DNA of 61,431 nucleotides from a bacterium (GTDB lineage Bacteria; Patescibacteriota; Minisyncoccia; Phycocordibacterales; UBA2100): NCBI GenBank assembly GCA_009924895.1, contig RFQR01000009.1, positions 1 to 61,431 of the forward strand, read 5' to 3'. Shown piece by piece: positions 44,525 to 52,695 of this stretch (position 1 is its first letter; each line of letters starts with the position of its first letter). The notes under the pieces were generated by a model. It saw only the letters and a program-made list of their open reading frames with translations, ran no database searches and was not told where the DNA came from. The position numbers and the translations under genes were made by a program.

Positions 44525-44604
44525 GGTGCTCTCCTAAACCGGCACGTGTACAGTTCGTGCCGTTTCATTACCATACCGCTGTGTTTAGTTTTGTCAATGA
44601 ATGA

Positions 44605-44627
44605 GGCCCACCTCGAGTGGGTGGGCC
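44605..44627 (-). terminator. Intrinsic terminator of the 30-aa gene
   Basis: GGCCCACC/GGTGGGCC with a 7-nt loop; the minus direction continues into a loosely T-rich stretch. Confidence 0.65.
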
Positions 44628-44647
44628 AGGCTTGAAAGGAATCCTCC

Positions 44648-44740
44648 TCATCGAGTGCTGAGCATTCCAAGTCCAAGAAAAAAAGCTGGTGAAAGCGCGA
44701 CGCCGAGCTTTACACAAAAGCTAAAAACAAGATCGTTCAT
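44648..44740 (-). CDS. Orphan single-helix micro-protein (30 aa)
   Basis: This gene is below the track size limit. On the minus strand an excellent SD sequence AAGGAG lies 7 bases before ATG 44740. The product starts NDLVFSFCVKLGVAL and is almost entirely one hydrophobic helix ending MLSTR. A terminator follows, and the serA terminator lies just upstream. It would insert into the membrane as a single span; the function is unknown. The strong SD and the terminator make it more than a chance ORF. Confidence 0.65.
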   Translation of the reverse strand: MNDLVFSFCVKLGVALSPAFFLGLGMLSTR

Positions 44741-44787
44741 AATTCACTCCTTGTTTGTTATTCCACCGTACCACATAAACCGCCATA

Positions 44788-44820
44788 ACAAAAAAGGGCG
44801 CGACCACGGAGGTCGCGCCC
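44788..44820 (-). terminator. Intrinsic terminator of serA
   Basis: GGGCGCGACC/GGTCGCGCCC, a perfect 10-bp stem, followed by six T's on the minus strand. Confidence 0.92.
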
Positions 44821-44826
44821 AACATT

Positions 44827-45999
44827 TCATACCGGCGAAATCATTCTGACTTTGAGGACGCCAGAGAGCTTGCGAATGTCCTCGATCACACTCAGGGGTA
44901 CATTTGAGTCAGTGTCGATCAGGGTGTAACCAATAGGACCTTTGCTTGCATTTTGCATACTGGCGATGTTGATGCCATCTTCTGCCAAGTAGCCAGTCAC
45001 GGCCTGAATCATTCCCTTCGTGTTTGAGTTCACGATTGCAACTCTTGGTTTGCCCTGGAGGGGCATCACCAGTGTGGGGAAGTTGACCGAGTTTCTGACC
45101 GAACCGGTGAGAAGAAAGTCGGCGATTTGTTCCGCCGCCATCGTTGCGCAGTTTTCTTCTGACTCTCCTGTGCTTGCGCCAAGATGAGGAGTCATAAAGA
45201 CATGATCATGCGACAGAAGCTCCTCGTCGGGGAAATCGGTGATATATCCACCGAGATGTCCTTCAACGAGTGCATCGGTGATGGCATTTGTATTGCATAT
45301 TTCGCCGCGTGCAAAATTCATAATAATTGTCCCGCGACACATTCGTTGAATAGTTGCCGTATTGATGAGTCCCGCTGTTTCTCCTGGTATAAGCGGGACG
45401 TGCACGGTGATGATATGAGCGCTTGCGAGAAGTTCGTTCAAGTTGCGCGTGACGCTGATACTTGAATGCAACTGATGCATGTTTGCGGCTTGTGGATCGG
45501 GGTCGAAGCCTACGACCTTCATGCCGTATCGAAGTCCAAGGTTTGCAACCTTGACACCGATTTGCCCGAGTCCAATGACGCCAAATGTTTTGCCATTCAG
45601 CTCGAATCCCACAAATCGTTTCTTTCCTGACTCGATTTGTTTTTCGAGGTCACCACCGCTTGGTCCAAGTGCGCGGATGAAATCCCAGGCTTTGTGCACG
45701 TTCCGGGCAAAGCACCCCAGTGTCGAGAGTACCAGCTCTGCGACTGCGTTCGCATTTGCCCCCGGGGTGTTCATCACACACACGCCGTCTTTGGTTGCCT
45801 CTGAGACGGTGATGGTGTTGGTGCCCGCTCCTGCTCGCGCAACTGCAAGTAAGGAAGGAAAGAGAGTAGTTTCAATTTTCGTACTCCTCACGATGATGGC
45901 GTGAGGGTTTGTCACAGTGCCGCCGACTTCGAAACGATTTCGAAGCGGGTCGATTCCTGATTTTGCCAGTGTGTCAAAGAGCTTGATTCGATGTGTCAT
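44827..45999 (-). CDS. serA: D-3-phosphoglycerate dehydrogenase-like protein
   Basis: This NAD-dependent 2-hydroxyacid dehydrogenase oxidises 3-phosphoglycerate in serine synthesis. The Rossmann motif is GVIGLGQIGVKVANLG. The catalytic Arg is in NFARGEI, the Glu in DFPDEEL and the His in TPHLGAST. A C-terminal ACT domain (RVAIVNSNTKGMIQAVTGYLA) can bind serine as feedback inhibitor. Length is 390 residues. The gene has an SD (AAGGA) and a leader with a hairpin, unlike most metabolic genes here. Confidence 0.93.
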   Translation of the reverse strand: MTHRIKLFDTLAKSGIDPLRNRFEVGGTVTNPHAIIVRSTKIETTLFPSLLAVARAGAGTNTITVSEATKDGVCVMNTPGANANAVAELVLSTLGCFARNVHKAWDFIRALGPSGGDLEKQIESGKKRFVGFELNGKTFGVIGLGQIGVKVANLGLRYGMKVVGFDPDPQAANMHQLHSSISVTRNLNELLASAHIITVHVPLIPGETAGLINTATIQRMCRGTIIMNFARGEICNTNAITDALVEGHLGGYITDFPDEELLSHDHVFMTPHLGASTGESEENCATMAAEQIADFLLTGSVRNSVNFPTLVMPLQGKPRVAIVNSNTKGMIQAVTGYLAEDGINIASMQNASKGPIGYTLIDTDSNVPLSVIEDIRKLSGVLKVRMISPV

Positions 46000-46067
46000 C
46001 GAACGTTCCTTTTGCTGTGGTTGTAGACAGACACGAGCCTCTTCCGAGGCTCGCTTTTGTGATTATA
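46000..46067 (-). promoter_or_regulatory. serA promoter and structured leader
   Basis: TATAAT (forward 46062-46067) is followed by a CGAGCCTC/GAGGCTCG hairpin (46034-46053) at the very 5' end of the mRNA and then AAAAGGA eight bases before the ATG. The hairpin may stabilise the mRNA. Confidence 0.6.
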
Positions 46068-46079
46068 TGGAGTGGAATA

Positions 46080-46223
46080 ATGACAAAAGTGAGCCTAGAA
46101 GAGGCGTCGAGAGGAGGAAATGCCCTGACCTTCACCCATTTGCATGCGGGAACAGTAGCACCGAGAAATAATTTGCACAAACCAAAAGTGTGTGCCGAAA
46201 TATGTGGCATACTGTTGGAATGA
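46080..46223 (+). CDS. Possible 47-aa protein coupled to the CAP-domain gene
   Basis: GGAG stands 7 bases before ATG 46080. The ORF ends with ATGA overlapping the next gene's start. The product (TKVSLEEASRGGNALTFTHL) is soluble and unrecognised. Against it, the CAP gene has its own -10 directly upstream, so this may be a chance ORF. Confidence 0.35.
   Translation: MTKVSLEEASRGGNALTFTHLHAGTVAPRNNLHKPKVCAEICGILLE
46208..46213 (+). promoter_or_regulatory. -10 box of the CAP-domain gene
   Basis: TGG-CATACT, an extended -10, ends 6 nt before ATG 46220. Confidence 0.6.
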
Positions 46224-47221
46224 AGCGAAAGTTCAGGCACTACTTTCTCCCGTCGTGGAGAAATGATTACCGCCCGTATATATTGCGTGCAGAGATGGCA
46301 GGTCTTGCCGCAGTTCTCGTTATTTCTCTCTATGGAATTGCGTATGTGTATGATCGCGTTGTTATTGCCCTACACTCGCGCAATGTTGCTGCGGTAGTAA
46401 CTTCAGTACTTGCAACCCTTACAAACCAAGACAGGGCAGCACAAGGTGTACCTGGATTGCGCGTAAGCTCGGTTCTCCAGAAGGCCGCACAGTTGAAGGC
46501 AGATGACATGGTGAAGCGTAGCTATTTTGCGCATACTGCTCCGGACGGGACTGAGCCGTGGCACTGGTTTGATGCCGTGGGGTACCGTTATGCACGAGCG
46601 GGAGAAAATCTTGCAGTCTTTTTTTCGGAATCTGAAGACGTTCAAAAAGCGTGGATGAATTCGCCGACGCACCGTGCGAATATCTTGAATAAGGACTATG
46701 ATGAAGTTGGTATTGCGGTTGCATACGGAACGTATCAAGGCTACCCAACGGTGTTTGTCGTACAGGAATTCGGTACGCCTCTAGTATTGAGAGAAGACAC
46801 GCCAGATACCGCAACTTCTACTGCAACTACCACCGAGATTGTCCGCCCGGCACGTACTGAAATTTCACCGGCACCCCCTGTAGTCGTAAAAACACCTACC
46901 TTTATCTCTGTTGAGCGGAAGCAAAATGCAGCAACGCAAGTACCAAAGCCCGAGCGAGTACTTGGTGCTACCGATATTGCAAAACCCCCTGTCACTCAGA
47001 GCGCGGTGCCACCGCCTGCGACGCTTCCTGCGCGGAGCGCATTGACGTACGCGTACCTCGTGATTGGTTTTATCGTAATTCTTGCGATGATGATGGTGAT
47101 CTTCTTTGAGGCTGAACGAAAGCATTGGCGAGGGGTCATGTATGGAGTAGGTGTACTTGCCTTGATTGTGCTCGTTATGTATCTTGACCATGCGTTTACA
47201 CACTGGGTACTGGTTGCGTAA
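46220..47221 (+). CDS. CAP/SCP-domain membrane protein
   Basis: A 333-residue protein. An N-terminal membrane helix (MAGLAAVLVISLYGIAYVY) precedes a CAP (SCP/PR1) domain at about 65-190: FAHTAPDGTEPWHWF, GENLAVFF, MNSPTHRANILNKDYDEVGIAV. The His and Glu residues of these motifs form the usual CAP cleft. A proline/threonine-rich linker and two C-terminal helices follow, so the domain faces outside. Function of bacterial CAP proteins is uncertain (surface binding or hydrolysis). ATG 46220 is fixed by the -10 box. Confidence 0.9.
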   Translation: MKRKFRHYFLPSWRNDYRPYILRAEMAGLAAVLVISLYGIAYVYDRVVIALHSRNVAAVVTSVLATLTNQDRAAQGVPGLRVSSVLQKAAQLKADDMVKRSYFAHTAPDGTEPWHWFDAVGYRYARAGENLAVFFSESEDVQKAWMNSPTHRANILNKDYDEVGIAVAYGTYQGYPTVFVVQEFGTPLVLREDTPDTATSTATTTEIVRPARTEISPAPPVVVKTPTFISVERKQNAATQVPKPERVLGATDIAKPPVTQSAVPPPATLPARSALTYAYLVIGFIVILAMMMVIFFEAERKHWRGVMYGVGVLALIVLVMYLDHAFTHWVLVA

Positions 47222-47314
47222 AGAAATAAACCGGAAGATTAAAGCACTTGTTTTTTTACAAAATGTATGCTTTAATGAATGCTGGAACTTAACCAGCAAG
47301 AGCGAGGTTCTTCA

Positions 47315-47497
47315 ATGATTAGATATGCTACTAGAATTTTCTTTGCTTTCGCTGCTTTCGTAAGTACTGCGGTTGCAGAAGAAACCTGCGAATCTGGTAT
47401 CTCAGGAGATGGAACGCGGGTTCATATCCGGTTTTATCGCCCCTCCCAAAAAGCGGTGAAGGATTCTGTGAACTATTACGTCTTCACGATACGGTGA
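47315..47497 (+). CDS. Secreted orphan small protein (60 aa)
   Basis: I do not recognise it. A signal peptide (IRYATRIFFAFAAFVSTAVAE) is followed by a mature part of about 39 residues with one Cys (TCESGISGDGTRVHIRF). The start 47315 has GCGAGG about 9 bases upstream. A promoter with TTGTTT and TGC-TTTAAT lies before it. It shares a transcript with a possible 33-aa ORF and the terminator that follows. Confidence 0.65.
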   Translation: MIRYATRIFFAFAAFVSTAVAEETCESGISGDGTRVHIRFYRPSQKAVKDSVNYYVFTIR

Positions 47498-47502
47498 CAA
47501 AA

Positions 47503-47604
47503 ATGTCATGCATTTTCTTTTTCAATGCGGAAGCACACTCATGTGGCCCTTCTTCTAGGGAAGCAATCAAGGAAGCCGAAGAAGTCCGCATAAAAAAGCG
47601 TTGA
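47503..47604 (+). CDS. Possible orphan peptide (33 aa)
   Basis: This ORF follows the 60-aa gene by 5 bases and is too short for the track. It begins SCIFFFNAEAHSCG and ends with a basic stretch (IKEAEEVRIKKR). GGTGA six bases upstream is a weak SD sequence. The terminator after it supports it being transcribed, but coding is uncertain. Confidence 0.4.
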   Translation: MSCIFFFNAEAHSCGPSSREAIKEAEEVRIKKR

Positions 47605-47608
47605 TACT

Positions 47609-47643
47609 GCGGGTTGCCAAAGTGGCAGCCCGCCCTCTTTTTT
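47609..47643 (+). terminator. Intrinsic terminator before leuS
   Basis: GCGGGTTGCC/GGCAGCCCGC with an internal mismatch and 5-nt loop, followed by CCTC and seven T's. Confidence 0.82.
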
Positions 47644-47645
47644 GA

Positions 47646-47651
47646 TAGGCT
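47646..47651 (+). promoter_or_regulatory. -10-like box of leuS
   Basis: TGA-TAGGCT ends 6 nt before ATG 47658. The hexamer is a poor match, but the spacing is as in other genes here. It directly follows the terminator T-run. Confidence 0.5.
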
Positions 47652-47657
47652 ATCAGG

Positions 47658-50447
47658 ATGAAAAAGTACAACCACTCCATAGAGAAAAAGTGGCAGAAAT
47701 ACTGGGCTAAAAAAAAGGTGTACCAGACTAAAGACACTTGCAAAAAGAAGTCCTATGTTCTCGACATGTTCCCGTACCCTTCGGGTGAAGGTCTTCACGT
47801 GGGCCACCCTAAAGGCTATATCGCAACGGACGTGTATTCGCGCATGAAGCGTATGCAGGGTTATTCAGTCTTGCACCCCATGGGGTGGGACGCGTTTGGT
47901 TTGCCCGCTGAAAACTACGCTATCAAAAACAAAGTACACCCACGTAAGGCAGTCGATAAAAACGTGAAGCGCTTCAAAGAGCAGCTTTCGATGATTGGGC
48001 TCGACTATGATTGGTCGCGTGAAATCAACACCACCGACCCGGCGTTCTATAAATGGACGCAGTGGATTTTCTTGCAGCTTTTGAAAAAGGGTTTGGCATA
48101 TCAGTCGTATGAACCAATCAACTGGTGTCCATCGTGTCAGACCGGTCTTGCAAACGAAGACTTGGAAGATGGTAAATGTGAACGCTGTGGAAGTGTGGTT
48201 GAAAAACGCCCCATGCGTCAGTGGGTGTTGAAGATTACTGACTATGCAGAACGCCTCTTGAACGATTTGGAATTGTTGCCACATTGGCAAGAGCACATCA
48301 AAGAAAGCCAGCGCAATTGGATAGGGAAGAGTGAGGGAGCAGAAATTAGTTTTACAATTTCTGAAACACAAGATGAAATAAAAGTGTTTACAACGCGCGC
48401 AGACACCCTCTTCGGAGTCACCTACCTTGTGTTGGCACCTGAACACCCCCTCATCCACCAGTTTTGTGCAAGTCAGACTTGCACAAATAGAAAACAAGTT
48501 GAGGAGTATGTCAATGAGGCAAAAAAGAAAAGTGAAATAGAACGCACGGCGAAAGGGAAGGAAAAGACTGGTATCAAGCTCGAAGGTGTTTGGGTAATTA
48601 ATCCTGCGACAGGCGAGAAAATCCCGATGTTTGTTGCAGACTATGCGCTCGCGCACTACGGCACAGGAGCGGTCATGGGCGTGCCCGCACATGATGAGCG
48701 TGATTTTACATTCGCTCGAAAATTTGCTCTTCCGATCAAGAGTGTTGTTGCGCCACGCAAAATAACTCACTGCGGGGTTCTTTTGGAGGTAAAAAACAAG
48801 CCTGGAACATTTATTTTCCAACTTCGGAGTGATGAAGCTAGGGTATTGCCTGGAAAAATTGGTTTTTTCGGTGGTAATCTCGAGAGTGGAGAGACGTTGT
48901 ACGAATGTGCCACGCGTGAAATTCTTGAAGAGACAGAGCTTTCTATTAAGAAAGATGACATGCGCGAGACATTTATGGTTCCATCAGAAAGTCCAGACTA
49001 TGCCCTTTTTGTAACAAGGATTCAGGATGTAGATCCTGCAAACATAGTGGTGCATGAAGGTAAGGGTTTGATTGAATTAACGGTAGAAGAAGCGCTTGCC
49101 CATGAAAAAGTAAGTGCTGGTGCCAAAGATGTTTTGCGCAGATACTTTAGTGCCCAAGCAGAGCCAAATACAGGAGAAGGTGTGCTCGAGGATTCAGGTG
49201 AGTTTAGCCAGCTTACTTCGGCAGAAGCCCGCACCAAAATTGCGCAAAAATACGGCACACTCAAAACAACCTACAAACTCCGCGACTGGGTGTTCTCACG
49301 CCAGAGATATTGGGGTGAACCAATTCCGGTAATTCACTGTGAAAAGTGTGCCCTTGAAAATCCAAGCGGGCAGGGCGTTGTTCCGGTGCCAGAAAAGGAT
49401 TTGCCGGTGAAATTGCCTGAAGTGAAAAAGTACGAACCGACCGGCACCGGCGAGTCACCGCTTGCTGCAATTGAAAAGTGGGTCAATGTTAAATGTCCAA
49501 AGTGCAAGGGTAAGGCAAAGCGCGAGACTAACACCATGCCACAGTGGGCGGGTTCTTCGTGGTACCACTTGCGCTACATGGATCCGAAAAACAAAAAAGC
49601 ACTTGTCGATAAGAAGAAAGAGAAACACTGGTCACCAGTTGATTTGTATGTCGGTGGTGCAGAACACGCGACACGTCACCTCATCTATGCGCGCTTCTGG
49701 CACAAATTCTTGTACGACATCAAGGCGGTTGCTTCACAGGAGCCGTTTACACGCCTCATTTCTGTTGGTCTCATTCAGGCAGAAGATGGCCGCAAGATGA
49801 GTAAGCGCTTTGGCAATGTCATCAATCCAGACGACATCATCAAGACCTACGGAGCGGACACGTTGCGAGTATACGAAATGTTCATGGGTCCATTTACTGA
49901 TGCGATAGCATGGAATACCAACGCAATGATAGGCGCGCGCCGCTTCTTGGAGCGCGTGTGGCGTGTGCAAGAGCGTGTGGTCAAAAAGGACAATCCAGCG
50001 CTCGATGCCATTATCAACAAAACCATCAAGAAAGTGTCTGAAGACATTGAGAACTTCAAATTCAATACGGCAATCAGTCAGATGATGGTCTGTGTGAATG
50101 AAATGTCCGACAAGGAAGTAGGGCAGAAACAGTGGAAGTCATTTGTCAGTATCCTCGCGCCGTTTGCACCGCACATTGCCGAAGAAATGTGGAATATAGC
50201 ACAAGGAAAAGGCTCGGTGCATCTCGCTCCATGGCCCAAGTATGATGCAAAGAAACTAGTAGAAGAATTTGTGACGATTGTCGTCCAAGTGAATGGAAAA
50301 GTGCGCACCCAGATCACGATGCCTTCTGAATCTGATGAAATGGCGGTAAGAATAGAGGCAGTAAAAATTGCCGAGAAGTGGATAGAGGGCAAAGACATTC
50401 GCCGCTTCATCTACGTCCCGAATAAACTTGCAAATATTGTTATTTAG
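47658..50447 (+). CDS. leuS: Leucyl-tRNA synthetase with an inserted Nudix domain
   Basis: LeuRS charges tRNA-Leu. The 929-residue protein has HIGH-like GLHVGHPKGY, the editing domain with TTRADTLFGV and GVPAHDERDF (proofreading Asp), and KMSKRFGN. Between about residues 367 and 505 a whole Nudix domain is inserted, with the Nudix box spelled GNLESGETLYECATREILEETEL. In the standard box REUXEEXGU, the Gly near the end is Glu here. The insertion lies where the editing domain returns to the catalytic core, before TYKLRDWVFSRQRYWGEP. The frame is intact, so it is a true fusion. Confidence 0.96.
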   Translation: MKKYNHSIEKKWQKYWAKKKVYQTKDTCKKKSYVLDMFPYPSGEGLHVGHPKGYIATDVYSRMKRMQGYSVLHPMGWDAFGLPAENYAIKNKVHPRKAVDKNVKRFKEQLSMIGLDYDWSREINTTDPAFYKWTQWIFLQLLKKGLAYQSYEPINWCPSCQTGLANEDLEDGKCERCGSVVEKRPMRQWVLKITDYAERLLNDLELLPHWQEHIKESQRNWIGKSEGAEISFTISETQDEIKVFTTRADTLFGVTYLVLAPEHPLIHQFCASQTCTNRKQVEEYVNEAKKKSEIERTAKGKEKTGIKLEGVWVINPATGEKIPMFVADYALAHYGTGAVMGVPAHDERDFTFARKFALPIKSVVAPRKITHCGVLLEVKNKPGTFIFQLRSDEARVLPGKIGFFGGNLESGETLYECATREILEETELSIKKDDMRETFMVPSESPDYALFVTRIQDVDPANIVVHEGKGLIELTVEEALAHEKVSAGAKDVLRRYFSAQAEPNTGEGVLEDSGEFSQLTSAEARTKIAQKYGTLKTTYKLRDWVFSRQRYWGEPIPVIHCEKCALENPSGQGVVPVPEKDLPVKLPEVKKYEPTGTGESPLAAIEKWVNVKCPKCKGKAKRETNTMPQWAGSSWYHLRYMDPKNKKALVDKKKEKHWSPVDLYVGGAEHATRHLIYARFWHKFLYDIKAVASQEPFTRLISVGLIQAEDGRKMSKRFGNVINPDDIIKTYGADTLRVYEMFMGPFTDAIAWNTNAMIGARRFLERVWRVQERVVKKDNPALDAIINKTIKKVSEDIENFKFNTAISQMMVCVNEMSDKEVGQKQWKSFVSILAPFAPHIAEEMWNIAQGKGSVHLAPWPKYDAKKLVEEFVTIVVQVNGKVRTQITMPSESDEMAVRIEAVKIAEKWIEGKDIRRFIYVPNKLANIVI

Positions 50448-50457
50448 ATGTATAATA
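50429..50457 (+). promoter_or_regulatory. Promoter of the 25-aa micro-gene
   Basis: TTGCAA and TATAAT are 17 bp apart, both around the leuS 3' end, with a TG extension at 50450-50451 directly before the -10. Confidence 0.6.
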
Positions 50458-50490
50458 ATGTGTGTGCATGCGTTTAGTGGAGATCCCACG

Positions 50491-50568
50491 ATGATTACTT
50501 TTCATCCCTGGCGCGCAAGCATCCTCATGGCCGCCTTTCTTGCGGTCGTGACGTACGCTTGCAGTTGA
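50491..50568 (+). CDS. Orphan micro-protein ending in Cys-Ser (25 aa)
   Basis: Not in the ORF track. GTGGAG lies about 8 bases before ATG 50491. The product (ITFHPWRASILMAAFLAVV, ending TYACS) looks like a signal or membrane helix that stops right after the cysteine. It resembles a tiny lipoprotein precursor, but LAGC-type lipobox is incomplete (TYAC). Its own promoter and terminator favour a real gene. It could also be a leader peptide. Confidence 0.5.
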   Translation: MITFHPWRASILMAAFLAVVTYACS

Positions 50569-50592
50569 TCAAGTGAAATGTTGTGCACGCGT

Positions 50593-50620
50593 AGGCGCCC
50601 GCTCTCCGCGGGTGCTTTGT
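50593..50620 (+). terminator. Hairpin terminator after the 25-aa gene
   Basis: AGGCGCCCGC and GCGGGTGCTT form a stem with one or two wobble pairs, followed by a loosely T-rich stretch. Confidence 0.6.
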
Positions 50621-50622
50621 GT

Positions 50623-50628
50623 TACGAT
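50623..50628 (+). promoter_or_regulatory. -10 box of the 179-aa membrane protein gene
   Basis: TGT-TACGAT, an extended -10, ends 6 nt before ATG 50635. Confidence 0.55.
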
Positions 50629-50634
50629 GCAGCC

Positions 50635-51174
50635 ATGTTCTCCATTGTTCGCGTTTCCTGCAATATTTTTCTGCAACGCTTTCCCACCCGCGACTATATG
50701 TGCATACAGACCTGGAAGGACTTAGCTGCGGTGTATCTCGCCTCGATTGTAATTACATATGTAAGCACCGTTCTTATCCCCGCAACATTTGATATATCAG
50801 CGTTATTTGCAAATCTTGTCGCAGAGTTTCTTTGGCTCGCCTCTTTTTTGTTCCTCGGCAGAGCTGTTTTAAATTTTTGTGCCGCTGTCACAGTGACTGT
50901 CAAAGATGCGTTTTCTACTCTTGTTATTTGCACCACTGGGGCGAGCCTCCTGATTGGAGTTATAGACCCAGTTGGCATACTACTTGGTGGAGCTGCGTCG
51001 GAGGCAAAAGGAATGCTAGGTATTGCACTTCTATTTTTTATGCTCTTTGCATTTGGACGCAGGCTAGTGATTGTATACGGTGCCACGTTGTCCCAGGTCG
51101 CACTCTCGCTCCTAATATTAGTTACTCCATTAATCGCAGTAGGAATGGTTTGGCCTTCATTGGGACTCGGTTGA
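50635..51174 (+). CDS. Five-helix membrane protein of unknown function
   Basis: A 179-residue protein with about five hydrophobic segments (LAAVYLASIVITYVSTVLI, LVAEFLWLASFLFLGR, LVICTTGASLLIGVIDPVGILLGG, MLGIALLFFMLFAFG, LSLLILVTPLIAVGMV). The layout is loosely Yip1-like. I do not recognise a family. The start at 50635 follows from the -10 box; the track start 50578 lies in the terminator. Confidence 0.65.
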   Translation: MFSIVRVSCNIFLQRFPTRDYMCIQTWKDLAAVYLASIVITYVSTVLIPATFDISALFANLVAEFLWLASFLFLGRAVLNFCAAVTVTVKDAFSTLVICTTGASLLIGVIDPVGILLGGAASEAKGMLGIALLFFMLFAFGRRLVIVYGATLSQVALSLLILVTPLIAVGMVWPSLGLG

Positions 51175-51175
51175 T

Positions 51176-52654
51176 TCACAGTTTTAGTACTTTTTGCCCA
51201 TCTTTAGTATCCTTTACGTCCAGACCTTGTTGTGCCAAGGTGTCTCGAATTTCATCAGAGCGGGTAAAGTTTTTCTCGCTACGTGCCACTTCTCGTTCTT
51301 TTAGCAGCTTCTTTTGCTCATCAGTAAGTTCTGATTCAGTTACTTCTGTCCCGAACTCACTTTTCATGCGTGAGAGCAAATCTACATCTGGTGAAGACAG
51401 GTTGAGTCCAAACACTTGGTCTGCCTCGAGTGCAACCGCACGCTTTTCTGACGGAGAAAGTGCAGGATCTTTTTGGGCTTCCCAAACTGTCGCGAGTGCT
51501 CCCGAGGTGTCAAGGTCATTGTTCAAGTGAGAGCGAATTTTTTGCGCGTATACTGCTGGTGCCGAACCGCCTTCTGGTGCGTCATATACAGCCTGCGCAA
51601 GTCTGATGAAGGCGCTTTGCGCCGCTGCAAGGGCATCCCACGTAAAGTTTGATGAAGCGCGATAGTGACTCGTCAAAAACCAATAACGCAGAGCCAGCGG
51701 GTGAAATCCCTTATCGATAACTTCTGCCATGTATGCAACATTGCCATTTGATTTTGCCAATTTTTCATCATTCATGCGTACATGCGCACGATGGAGCCAG
51801 AAGCGGGAGAAGGGAGACTTGCCCGTCGCGCTCTCTGACTGAGCGATTTCATTGTTGTGATGTATTGCGATGTGTTCAATGCCACCAGTGTGCACATCGA
51901 TCTGTTCGCCGAGCGTTGTACGCGCCATGGCAGAACACTCGATATGCCAGCCTGGGAAGCCTTTACCCCACGGAGAGTCCCAGCCCAATCTTTCATCGGA
52001 TTTCCACAAAAGAAAATCAGTAGGAGAATGCTTATCTTCGTCTTTGTGCACGCGCGCCCCTTCTTTGAGGCCAGAGAGGTCGATGCCACCAAGTGCCCCG
52101 TATTTAGAAAAATGTTTGGTATCAAAATACACGCCGCTGGTACCACGATATGCGTAGCCTTTTTCTTCAAGTGTTTGAATCATTGCGATTTGTGCGGGGA
52201 TGCAATCGGATGCACGAGGGAACTGAATCTTTTCGAGCGGAACGTTGAGGGTTTTAAGATTCTCGAAGTACAAATTCATGTACTGTGTCGCCATGTCCCG
52301 CATGTTCTCCATAGTGACTTTTTTGCCATCGCGTTTGAGGCCTTTTGTCATGCGATCCTCTCCTTGGTCAGCATCACCTTCATTGTCGCCTGTTAAGTGT
52401 CCGAAATCGGTTATGTTTATTGTTTGTCGCACGGAGTAGCCATTGTATTCAAACAGACGGCGAAGCATATCTGCAAACACTGCCGAGGCGAGATTGCCAA
52501 TATGCTGGGGACCATAGACCGTAGGACCGCAGTTGTACATGCGTACCTTATGGGGAACCATAGATACGAATGGCTCAACGGTTTTGCTCAGTGTATTGTA
52601 AAACTTCAGAGTGGGGGGAGAAGAGCTCGTACGTGAAAACCAAGAAAACATCAT
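51176..52654 (-). CDS. cysS: Cysteinyl-tRNA synthetase
   Basis: CysRS charges tRNA-Cys. The Zn-binding Cys and the HIGH-like motif are in MYNCGPTVYGPQHIGN. Further Zn ligands are in WHIECSAM and HTGGIEHIAIHHNNEIAQ. The KMSKS motif reads KLAKSNGN, a relaxed version. Length is 492 residues. A short N-terminal extension (SWFSRTSSSPPT) precedes the core. Confidence 0.96.
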   Translation of the reverse strand: MMFSWFSRTSSSPPTLKFYNTLSKTVEPFVSMVPHKVRMYNCGPTVYGPQHIGNLASAVFADMLRRLFEYNGYSVRQTINITDFGHLTGDNEGDADQGEDRMTKGLKRDGKKVTMENMRDMATQYMNLYFENLKTLNVPLEKIQFPRASDCIPAQIAMIQTLEEKGYAYRGTSGVYFDTKHFSKYGALGGIDLSGLKEGARVHKDEDKHSPTDFLLWKSDERLGWDSPWGKGFPGWHIECSAMARTTLGEQIDVHTGGIEHIAIHHNNEIAQSESATGKSPFSRFWLHRAHVRMNDEKLAKSNGNVAYMAEVIDKGFHPLALRYWFLTSHYRASSNFTWDALAAAQSAFIRLAQAVYDAPEGGSAPAVYAQKIRSHLNNDLDTSGALATVWEAQKDPALSPSEKRAVALEADQVFGLNLSSPDVDLLSRMKSEFGTEVTESELTDEQKKLLKEREVARSEKNFTRSDEIRDTLAQQGLDVKDTKDGQKVLKL

Positions 52655-52695
52655 CCGTATATCCTATCAGTCTTGCGCTCAGCGGTCCAAGTACC

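Noticed and set aside
45993-46223. 76-aa version of the ORF before the CAP gene
   Set aside because: Its first part lies antisense to serA and its leader; only the part from ATG 46080 has an SD, and even that is uncertain.
50593-50620. Riboswitch before the 179-aa gene
   Set aside because: The hairpin is explained as terminator of the 25-aa unit and the next start is leaderless.
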